Positions 1-5,194 of a DNA stretch of 5,194 nt are shown one piece after another. Each line of letters begins with the position of its first letter. The stretch's first letter is position 1. Source of the DNA: Clostridiales bacterium (GTDB lineage Bacteria > Bacillota > Clostridia > Oscillospirales > Ruminococcaceae); contig JAAYSW010000219.1 of the NCBI GenBank assembly GCA_012523875.1, positions 1-5,194 of the forward strand. Direction: 5' to 3'. The notes below the pieces were generated by a model that was not told the DNA's origin, searched no databases, and worked only from the letters and a program-made list of their open reading frames with translations. Position numbers and translations under genes: made by a program.

Positions 1-18
1 AATTTATTTTAAATAAAA

Positions 19-26
19 AGGATGAT
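19..26 (+). promoter_or_regulatory. Ribosome binding site of tlyA
   Basis: AGGATGAT lies three bases before the ATG at 30. It resembles the extended Shine-Dalgarno AGGAGGTGAT with the middle shortened. It supports ATG 30 over the adjacent TTG at 27, which would lie directly against the site. Confidence 0.6.
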
Positions 27-29
27 TTG

Positions 30-824
30 ATGGCTGAGAAAAGGCTAGATATAACTCTTGTTGAAATGGGATTATCTAGTAGCAGGGAACGTGCAAAGGA
101 AATGATAAAATTAGGGCAAGTAATTATTAATGGGCACCAAGTTATTAAACCATCAAGAATAATTTATGCTGATGATAAGCTTGAGATAGTCGGCAAAACT
201 CTTAAATATGTTGGCAGGGGTGGGCTGAAACTTGAATATGCACTAGATAGGTTTAATATTGATATTAAGGAATCTATTTGTCTTGATATTGGCGCATCAA
301 CTGGCGGATTTACAGATTGTATGTTGCAAAATGGTGTAAGGAAAGTTTATGCAGTGGATGTTGGTCATAGTCAACTAGCTGATAGCCTCAGAAATAATCC
401 TAAGATAGTAAATATGGAGAAAACAGATATCAGAACCCTTAGTAAACAGCATTTTAACGAGGATATTAACTTTATTGCCATAGATGTTTCCTTTATATCC
501 CTCAAACTTATTTTATCTAAAGTTTTTGAGCTACTTGATGACGGATTTCAATGTATTGCACTTATAAAGCCACAATTTGAAGCCGGCAGACAAAATCTTA
601 ATAAACATGGGATTGTCCTTAACCCAAAGGTTCATATTAGTGTGCTAGAGGAGATTTACTCCTTTTCAAAAGGGTTAGGATTCTCAGTAAGGGGTTTATG
701 CTGTTCGCCCATAAGGGGTGGAAAGGGGAATATTGAATACCTTATCCTTTTAGAAAAATCATTCATTCCATGTGAACTATTTAATTTTAAAAATCTTGTT
801 GAAAAGACGTTTCATATCTTATAA
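30..824 (+). CDS. tlyA: TlyA family rRNA (cytidine-2'-O)-methyltransferase
   Basis: The 264-residue protein has an N-terminal S4 RNA-binding domain (about residues 4-55), a short linker (LKYV, 58-61), then a Rossmann-type SAM-dependent methyltransferase domain. Visible motifs are GRGGLKL (62-68), the SAM-binding motif I DIGASTGGFTD (86-96), YAVDVGHSQL (107-116), IDVSFISL (151-158) and LIKPQFEAG (178-186). K67, D152, K180 and E236 lie at a uniform offset of two from the K-D-K-E catalytic set reported for mycobacterial TlyA (K69, D154, K182, E238). Family members 2'-O-methylate cytidines in 23S rRNA and, for long forms with the S4 domain, also 16S rRNA. Length matches the long form (about 268 aa in Mycobacterium, B. 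subtilis YqxC similar). The old 'hemolysin' label is probably a misnomer. An in-frame TTG at 27 is possible, but the ribosome site at 19-26 favours the ATG at 30. The frame stays open to the left window edge, so the start rests on that site and on alignment of the S4 domain. Confidence 0.95.
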   Translation: MAEKRLDITLVEMGLSSSRERAKEMIKLGQVIINGHQVIKPSRIIYADDKLEIVGKTLKYVGRGGLKLEYALDRFNIDIKESICLDIGASTGGFTDCMLQNGVRKVYAVDVGHSQLADSLRNNPKIVNMEKTDIRTLSKQHFNEDINFIAIDVSFISLKLILSKVFELLDDGFQCIALIKPQFEAGRQNLNKHGIVLNPKVHISVLEEIYSFSKGLGFSVRGLCCSPIRGGKGNIEYLILLEKSFIPCELFNFKNLVEKTFHIL

Positions 825-827
825 TTT

Positions 828-835
828 GGAGTGAT
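828..835 (+). promoter_or_regulatory. Ribosome binding site of nadK, decides the start
   Basis: GGAGTGAT lies four bases before the ATG at 840. The alternative GTG start at 831 falls inside this site, so ATG 840 is the better start. The resulting N-terminus, MKIAIFPN, also matches the usual beginning of NAD kinases. Confidence 0.7.
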
Positions 836-839
836 ATTA

Positions 840-1700
840 ATGAAAATTGCAATATTTCCTAACCTACAAAAAGAAAATGCTTTAGAATGTTCAAGAACAG
901 TATGCGATGTTTTACATCAATATAATATGGAATTATATATAGATAATAAATATTATGAGCAATTTGAGGATAAAGGATATATAAACTTTGGTATGTTTGA
1001 GGATTTTGTTAAGGAATCAGAAATTGCAATTGCTATTGGTGGAGATGGTACAATCCTAAAATGTGCAAGATATCTTTTAGGGATCAAAACTAAACTTTTG
1101 GGTATTAATACTGGAAGGTTAGGTTTTATGGCTTCTCTTGAATTTGATGAGTTAGCTGAATTACATTCGCTTATTAAGGGGGATTATGATATAATAAAGC
1201 GAATGATGCTTGCTACTAGGATTTATACTGGTGAGAATTATTGTGAAAACATAGCATTAAATGATGTATCAATCGCAAGGCTTTATTCTAAATTATCTGA
1301 TTTTAAGGTATATGTAGATGATAATTTGATTGGTACCTACCGTGCAGATGGAATAGTTATTAGTACACCAACGGGTTCAACAGCATATGCCCTCTCGGCA
1401 GGTGGTCCTATTATAGAACCTAGCTTAGATTGTATAGAACTAACTTTGCTCTGCCCCCACTCACTCTTTTCAAGACCTATGCTTTTCTCACCGGATAGGG
1501 TGATAAAAATAGTTCATAATGTTGATGTTAATCCAGAGCTATATATTAGTATTGATGGTAATGATCCAATAACTTTTAATAGCAGACAAGTGCTTGAGGT
1601 AAAAAAATCAGCACATAAAATAAACTTAATTGATATGAAAAGAAATACGTTTTTTGATTCTTTAAATAAAAAGTTAATGAGATCAATCAAAGGTAATTAA
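840..1700 (+). CDS. nadK: NAD kinase
   Basis: The 286-residue cytosolic enzyme phosphorylates the 2'-hydroxyl of the adenosine ribose of NAD to make NADP, using ATP or polyphosphate. It is the only known route to NADP in most bacteria. The N-terminal Rossmann-like half carries the hallmark GGDGT motif (residues 67-71, in IAIGGDGTILK) with its catalytic aspartate D69, followed by LGINTGRLGFMA (87-98). The second half carries the NAD-binding LND motif (140-142; NE is commoner in the family) and the second signature ADGIVISTPTGSTAYALSAG (169-188), then GPI. Length is normal for the family (about 260-300 aa). The gene starts 15 nt after the tlyA stop and ends 18 nt before argR, so it is almost certainly cotranscribed with both. 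The order tlyA-nadK-argR is typical of Clostridia; in Bacillus subtilis nadK is not in this cluster. Confidence 0.97.
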   Translation: MKIAIFPNLQKENALECSRTVCDVLHQYNMELYIDNKYYEQFEDKGYINFGMFEDFVKESEIAIAIGGDGTILKCARYLLGIKTKLLGINTGRLGFMASLEFDELAELHSLIKGDYDIIKRMMLATRIYTGENYCENIALNDVSIARLYSKLSDFKVYVDDNLIGTYRADGIVISTPTGSTAYALSAGGPIIEPSLDCIELTLLCPHSLFSRPMLFSPDRVIKIVHNVDVNPELYISIDGNDPITFNSRQVLEVKKSAHKINLIDMKRNTFFDSLNKKLMRSIKGN

Positions 1701-1718
1701 AACTTATGGGTGATATGA

Positions 1719-2159
1719 ATGAAAAATAAGCGACATAAAGAAATACTTAATATAATTGAAAACTTCAATGTAGGTACGCAAGAGTCATTGCAAAAACATT
1801 TAGAAGATAGAGGGTTCAATGTAACTCAAGCAACTGTTTCAAGGGATATAAAGGAATTACAGCTTGTAAAGAAGATGTCTGAAAACGAAGATTATAAATA
1901 TGTATTACCAGTTAGAAACAGAGCTAGGCATGAAATTCTTATTGGCACTATCTCGAAAATTGATTATGCGATGAATACAGTGGTAATAAAGTGCCATACG
2001 GGAATGGCACAGGCAGCTTGTGCTGAAATTGATTCAATTGGTTTTAGCGAAATCATTGGTACTCTTGCGGGCGATGATACAATATTCATATTGCTTAAAA
2101 ATGAGAGCGAATCGATTAATTTCATAAAAAAACTTAGAGAATTAATTGATTTTAAATAA
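1719..2159 (+). CDS. argR: Arginine repressor ArgR/AhrC
   Basis: This is a 146-residue arginine-responsive transcription regulator (family about 150 aa). The N-terminal winged helix-turn-helix (about 1-65) contains VTQATVSRDIKELQLVK (35-51), where S41 and R42 sit in the recognition helix of the family. The C-terminal domain (about 72-146) forms the hexamer and binds L-arginine. Its signature GTLAGDDTIFIL (114-125) includes the Asp pair D119-D120, equivalent to the arginine-contacting pair in E. coli ArgR. Arginine-loaded hexamers bind ARG-box palindromes to repress arginine synthesis and, in Bacillus AhrC, to activate catabolism. The start ATG is preceded by GGGTGAT at 1708-1714 with a four-base gap. 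The targets lie outside this window, and I see no convincing ARG box near this operon. Placement between nadK and recN is the conserved Firmicutes arrangement and need not imply shared function. Confidence 0.96.
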   Translation: MKNKRHKEILNIIENFNVGTQESLQKHLEDRGFNVTQATVSRDIKELQLVKKMSENEDYKYVLPVRNRARHEILIGTISKIDYAMNTVVIKCHTGMAQAACAEIDSIGFSEIIGTLAGDDTIFILLKNESESINFIKKLRELIDFK

Positions 2160-2230
2160 TAAAGTTATGGATACTAGTTATATTGGAAGGAATATTTTCG
2201 TATTTAGATATGGAAAGTTAGGGTATCATT

Positions 2231-3901
2231 ATGTTAAAGGAAATTTATATTGAAAACCTTGCTGTGATAGAGAAGACAACAATAAGTTTTTCTGATAACT
2301 TTAATGTTTTTACAGGTGAAACTGGTGCTGGTAAGTCAATTTTGATAAATGGAATTAATGCGATATTGGGACAGAGGATTACTAAAGATATTGTCCGTAC
2401 TGGTTGCAAAAAAGCATTAATAACAGCACTGTTCTACAATTTAAATCCTAATACTAAGGATAAACTTAAAGAATTAGGAATTGATTATGAAAATGATGAA
2501 CTTACTATCACAAGGGAAATTTACGCCGATAGTGGGAGCGTAGCTAGAATTAATTCAAGAACAACAACTATATCTATACTAAAGGAAATTGGGGAAACGC
2601 TAATTAATATACATGGCCAGCATGATAATCAAATCCTTCTTGCATCTGAAAAACATATGGAGATATTGGATAACTTTAGTGACGCAGAATCACTTCTCCA
2701 TGATTACAGAGAATGCTTTAAAGAGCTACAGCTTCTTGCAAGAACAATAAAAGATATATATCAAAAGGAAAAAGATAAGGCTGAGAGGGTTATATTTTTA
2801 GAATCAATAATTCAAGAAATAGAAGCATTAGATATTGAAGAAGACGAAGACATCCAGCTTGAAGGCGAATATAATATAATGAAAAACGCTGATAAAATCC
2901 TTAGTGGATTAAGAAATTCTAAGCAATTGATAGATGGTGATGATAATTCTAGCATAATAAACAGATTACTATTTGCTGAAGATATGCTTATTGATTTTTC
3001 TGATATTCCTGATATAGAGAATTTAAATAAGCGTATTAGTGCTGTAAGAATAGAATTAGATGATATAGTAAGTGAGTGTACAAATTTGCTCAATAGCATG
3101 GATTTTGATGGGCAGAGATTCGAATACATTACACAAAGATTAGGTGAATTAAATAGTATTAAACGAAAATATAATGGTAGTCTATCTGATATAATCAATC
3201 TTTATAATGATTCTCTAGAAGAAATCATACTTTTAGAAAATAACACTAATGAATTAAAAAAGCTTTATGATAAAAAGGAAAAACTTTTGGTGGAAGTTAC
3301 AGAAAAGGCTAAAGAATTATCTGAGTTCAGAGAAAAATCAGCAGAAAGATTTGTAGCGGAGGTATCGGAAGAACTAGAGTTTTTGGATATGCCAAATGTT
3401 CTTTTAGAAATAAAACACGAAAAGGGCAAGCTTACAATAAACGGCATGGATAGCATGGAAATTATGATTTCAGCAAATAAAGGAGAGCCTCCAAAGCCAA
3501 TTAATAAAATAGCATCAGGGGGTGAATTGTCAAGGATAATGCTTGCACTAAAAAATGTTATTGCTGACAAGGACGATATACCTACCTTGGTATTTGATGA
3601 AATAGATACTGGAGTTAGTGGTCGAGCTGCACAAAAGATAGGAATAAAATTGCATCAAATTTCAGAAATTAGACAGGTACTTTGTGTAACTCATTTATCC
3701 CAAATTGCAGTTATGGCTGATAACCACCTGCTAATAGAAAAACAAATTGTTGAGGATAGAACAATAACTCAAGTGAAGTATCTTGATTTTGAACAGAGAA
3801 AACATGAAATAGCACGAATAATGAATGGGGAAAACCCAAGTGAACTAATGCTTAAAAATGCAGAAGAACTTTTAAATTTTAGATTGGAGAAAAACAAATG
3901 A
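2231..3901 (+). CDS. recN: DNA repair protein RecN (SMC-like ATPase)
   Basis: The 556-residue protein is a cohesin-like ATPase recruited early to double-strand breaks, promoting end tethering and RecA-dependent recombination. Its ATPase head is split across the two ends. The N-terminal half has LKEIYIENLAVIE (2-14), Walker A GETGAGKS (29-36) and the RecN-typical NIHGQHDNQ (126-134). The middle, about 150-380, is rich in Glu, Lys and Leu and reads as the antiparallel coiled-coil arm. The C-terminal half has the ABC signature ASGGELSR (428-435), Walker B with catalytic Glu in LVFDEIDTGVSG (453-464; E457), and the H-loop histidine in VTHLSQIAVMAD (H488). All ATPase residues are present, so it should be active. 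Length is normal (about 550-575). It begins 71 nt after argR behind a TTAGGG site (2218-2223). Its TGA stop overlaps the ATG of the next gene. No LexA/SOS box of the GAAC-N4-GTTC type is visible in the argR-recN gap. Confidence 0.97.
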   Translation: MLKEIYIENLAVIEKTTISFSDNFNVFTGETGAGKSILINGINAILGQRITKDIVRTGCKKALITALFYNLNPNTKDKLKELGIDYENDELTITREIYADSGSVARINSRTTTISILKEIGETLINIHGQHDNQILLASEKHMEILDNFSDAESLLHDYRECFKELQLLARTIKDIYQKEKDKAERVIFLESIIQEIEALDIEEDEDIQLEGEYNIMKNADKILSGLRNSKQLIDGDDNSSIINRLLFAEDMLIDFSDIPDIENLNKRISAVRIELDDIVSECTNLLNSMDFDGQRFEYITQRLGELNSIKRKYNGSLSDIINLYNDSLEEIILLENNTNELKKLYDKKEKLLVEVTEKAKELSEFREKSAERFVAEVSEELEFLDMPNVLLEIKHEKGKLTINGMDSMEIMISANKGEPPKPINKIASGGELSRIMLALKNVIADKDDIPTLVFDEIDTGVSGRAAQKIGIKLHQISEIRQVLCVTHLSQIAVMADNHLLIEKQIVEDRTITQVKYLDFEQRKHEIARIMNGENPSELMLKNAEELLNFRLEKNK

Positions 3902-4608
3902 AATTTTTTTTAGTGGATTATGAAAACGTCAATTCTAGTGGTCTTGAAGGGATTAATTGCCTAGATGAAGAAGATAGAGTGGTGATATTCTATGGTCCAA
4001 ATAGTAATACTGTATCCTTTTCAATAGTTGAATTCATAAGGGAATTAAATATAAATATTAGTTTATTCGAACTTAGACATCCTGCACCAAATGCTGTTGA
4101 TTTTCAGCTCTCTACATATCTTGGGCATCTAATAGCTAGTGAAAAGAATGCAGAGTTTTATATTATAAGCAAGGATAAGGGTTATGCCTCATCAATAGAT
4201 TTTTGCAATGATTACTTAATTGAACACCCACAAAAAATAGAGAGATTTACCACGATATCAGCTGCATTAAATCAAGAACAAAGCTTTGTGGGAATATCAA
4301 TATTAAAGGATAATATGATTAAGACATATAGCAATAAGACTGCCTTCAATCTTAATACTCCTAAGATATTACATGACAATTCTATACCTGTAAAAAAGGA
4401 AAAAGTAATGAAATTAATTAATACTTTGGGTGATGAAGTTAATTCTGCCGAAAAGAAACAGGTTTATGATACAGTTTTAAATTATCTAAAAACAACATCA
4501 AACAAAGAAGAATTTTATAAAAAATTAATACATAAGTATAGCCAGAAGGATGGGTTAAAATATTATAATCTATTTAAAAGTGATTATAATGAAATAAAAG
4601 CACTATAG
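3898..4608 (+). CDS. PIN/NYN-domain protein, putative ribonuclease, coupled to recN
   Basis: This 236-residue protein is of unknown cellular role. The N-terminal domain (about 1-110) looks like a PIN-like/NYN nuclease fold. It opens with a hydrophobic strand ending in VDYENVN (6-12), where D7, E9 and N10 match the family's metal-binding start. VDFQLSTYLGHLI (67-79) follows with D68, and YIISKDKGYASSIDF (88-102) brings D93 and perhaps D101. These acidic residues are the expected catalytic set, so a metal-dependent nuclease, most likely acting on RNA, is plausible but inferred. The C-terminal part (about 165-236) is charged and probably helical; its ending EFYKKLIHKYSQKDGLKYYN-type segment (about 200-219) resembles a small helical tail found on related clostridial proteins. 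There is no signal peptide or membrane segment. The ATGA overlap with recN and the GGAG site at 3886-3889, inside recN, indicate translational coupling. Other possibilities are a toxin-like PIN protein without antitoxin or an RNA-processing enzyme. Confidence 0.8.
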   Translation: MKFFLVDYENVNSSGLEGINCLDEEDRVVIFYGPNSNTVSFSIVEFIRELNINISLFELRHPAPNAVDFQLSTYLGHLIASEKNAEFYIISKDKGYASSIDFCNDYLIEHPQKIERFTTISAALNQEQSFVGISILKDNMIKTYSNKTAFNLNTPKILHDNSIPVKKEKVMKLINTLGDEVNSAEKKQVYDTVLNYLKTTSNKEEFYKKLIHKYSQKDGLKYYNLFKSDYNEIKAL

Positions 4609-4634
4609 GATAATAATTAAATAATTACTATCCT
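4607..4634. repeat. AT-rich imperfect palindrome after the last operon gene
   Basis: The arm AGGATAATAATT (4607-4618) and the arm AATTACTATCCT (4623-4634) pair over 12 positions with one A-C mismatch, around an AAAT loop. The palindrome starts within the TAG stop of the PIN/NYN gene. No T-tract follows, so on its own it is a poor intrinsic terminator. It could be an mRNA 3'-end stabilising hairpin, a protein-binding palindrome, or the remnant of an operon terminator separated from its T-tract by the neighbouring insertion sequence. The pairing is seen directly; the role is inferred. Confidence 0.5.
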
Positions 4635-4644
4635 CAGCCCGTAG

Positions 4645-4685
4645 AAAAAGCCTGATTTCGCATTGAAATCGGGCTTAAATTTTTA
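4645..4685. terminator. Intrinsic terminator, strongest for the minus strand, possibly bidirectional
   Basis: AAGCCTGATTTC (4648-4659) pairs with GAAATCGGGCTT (4665-4676) over 12 bp with one G-T wobble and a five-base GCATT loop. Read on the minus strand, the stem runs directly into a run of five T (complement of 4645-4649), the classic form, and so would end the transposase transcript. Read on the plus strand, it is followed by AAATTTTTAA, a weaker tail that could still stop the recN-nuclease operon. It lies between convergent units, where a shared terminator is expected. Confidence 0.75.
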
Positions 4686-4698
4686 ATGAAAGTAAAAA

Positions 4699-5194
4699 TC
4701 ACGCAAAGGAACTTAAAAACAGTGGAAAAATGAAGTGAAAATGGGGTTCACGGTCTATATCCCACTTCCTTTTTGCAAATTTTTTCAGATTCATGGCAGC
4801 AAATTTGAGCCTAACCCAATTTGTAACCTGGGCTAAGCCTCTGTAGAGCGTATATCGCATGGAATACTTTTCCTTAGCATCTGCAAACACACGTTCTATT
4901 GTCTCTTTTCGTTTTTCATAGAGCATCTTGTACTTAGGTGTATGACGAATATCTTCAGCCATATCCAGATATGTTTTGTTACCGTCTTTTCACACTTGGC
5001 ATTATTTGTACATATGCTTCTTGATGGACATTTTTCACACTGATATCCCTTGCTTTTGAATTCTTTATATCCACCACGATTAGTTGTTGAATAGTTTAAA
5101 ACTTTGTTTTCAGGGCATATTACGCAGTCATAGTAGTTATCGTATACATACTCATATGGTCTAAAGAACCCTTTATTTCCCATTGGTCTCTTGT
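4699..5194 (-). pseudogene. IS1182-family transposase, C-terminal part, frameshifted
   Basis: Two overlapping minus-strand frames together make the C-terminal third of a DDE transposase of the DDE_Tnp_1_6/IS1182 type. The first frame (5194 down to about 4965) reads KRPMGNKGFFRPYEYVYD, then a cysteine-rich segment with CVIC, CEKC and a further Cys (zinc-ribbon-like), then TVTKHIW. It then runs out of frame into unrelated residues and stops at 4896. The second frame (about 4977 to 4699) continues as TYLDMAEDIRHTP, then RKETIERVFADAKEKY, which probably holds the catalytic Glu of the DDE triad, then GLAQVTNWVRLKFAAMNLKKFA to a normal-looking end at TGA 4699-4701. The frame is open at the window edge, so the N-terminal part with the two Asp residues lies outside. 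The frameshift should inactivate the protein unless a -1 shift at AAAA (4974-4977) rescues it. Confidence 0.88.

Larger units (their letters stand above)
4635..5194 (-). mobile_element. 3' end of an IS1182-family insertion sequence (partial)
   Basis: The right part of the window is the downstream end of an insertion sequence carrying the transposase remnant described separately, entering on the minus strand. The rest of the element, including its other terminal inverted repeat, lies beyond the right edge. The inner boundary cannot be fixed from one end. I place it tentatively near 4635, just outside the terminator hairpin, where CAGCCCGTAGAAAAAG could be the terminal repeat; this is a guess from general resemblance to ends of such elements. 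It converges on the housekeeping operon and does not interrupt any visible gene. The stretch from 4635 to 4698 holds only the hairpin and A/T-rich sequence. Confidence 0.65.

Noticed and set aside
1..26. Possible end of an upstream gene such as dxs (stop TAA at 10-12 or 14-16 in other frames)
   Set aside because: Only three or four codons would lie in the window, so no protein identity can be supported. The dxs idea comes only from typical clostridial gene order.
2188..2206. Possible ARG box (GGAATATTTTCGTATTT) for ArgR autoregulation
   Set aside because: Its symmetry and match to the ArgR operator pattern are weak, and it lies downstream of argR rather than ahead of the operon.
2183..2210. 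Candidate promoter upstream of recN: TTGGAA, 16-base spacer, TAGATA
   Set aside because: The -10 matches the consensus at only three of six positions. Such matches are expected by chance in AT-rich DNA.
2812..3198. Open minus-strand frame of 128 codons inside recN
   Set aside because: It is Ser/Ile/Leu-rich, has no recognisable motif, and lies fully antisense to the well-supported RecN coiled-coil region. It is a shadow of the Asp/Glu/Asn-rich coding strand.
3265..3570. Open minus-strand frame of 101 codons inside recN
   Set aside because: It is antisense to the RecN arm and ABC signature, with Ser/Phe-rich composition typical of a shadow frame and no ribosome site worth noting.
3898..4608. 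Toxin-antitoxin pair involving the PIN-like protein
   Set aside because: No small partner gene lies next to it. The upstream neighbour is recN and the downstream stretch is non-coding, so only the bare possibility of an orphan toxin remains.
4974..4977. Programmed -1 frameshift at AAAA joining the two transposase frames
   Set aside because: A slip here would give T-K-T-Y-L-D and lose the H-I-W residues and about four positions relative to the family. I see no proper slippery heptamer or stimulatory structure, and this IS family is not known to me to use such frameshifting. Deletion is simpler.
1..5194. CRISPR array, tRNA, rRNA or riboswitch
   Set aside because: I saw no regularly spaced direct repeats, no cloverleaf or rRNA-like sequence, and no intergenic space long enough for a riboswitch inside the operon.

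Overview
The window is AT-rich (about one third G+C by eye), with many AGA/AGG arginine and ATA isoleucine codons and strong Shine-Dalgarno sites. It looks like chromosomal DNA of a low-GC Firmicute. The gene order tlyA-nadK-argR-recN is the arrangement known from Clostridia, usually downstream of xseA/xseB/ispA/dxs and upstream of spoIVB/spo0A. The transposase at the right end also resembles copies common in Clostridium and Lachnospiraceae. I cannot name a species from this sequence.

Positions 30-4608 look like one plus-strand operon of five tightly packed genes. They are tlyA (S4-domain rRNA 2'-O-methyltransferase), nadK (NAD kinase), argR (arginine repressor), recN (SMC-like double-strand-break repair ATPase), and a small PIN/NYN-type putative nuclease whose ATG overlaps the recN stop by four bases (ATGA). 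Gaps are 15, 18 and 71 nt, then a 4-nt overlap. The first four genes are a conserved housekeeping neighbourhood whose members act in separate processes: ribosome modification, NADP supply, arginine control and recombination repair. The fifth gene is the least understood, and its coupling to recN is the most interesting functional hint here.

Positions 4609-4698 contain no gene but two hairpins. The first is an AT-rich imperfect palindrome starting at the stop codon of the last gene. The second is a strong 12-bp-stem hairpin that reads best as a terminator for minus-strand transcription and may be bidirectional. Positions 4699-5194 hold the 3' part of an IS1182-family (DDE_Tnp_1_6-like) transposase on the minus strand, converging on the operon. 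It is cut by the window edge and broken by a frameshift near 4965-4977. The break fits collapse of a 13-nt tandem repeat, because both frames encode family-like residues across the same 13 bases. The insertion sequence sits where spoIVB would be expected in many spore-forming Clostridia.

Most of the window is ordinary. I do not see a clearly new multi-gene system. The items worth a second look are the recN-coupled PIN/NYN protein and the details of the IS junction and its decay.
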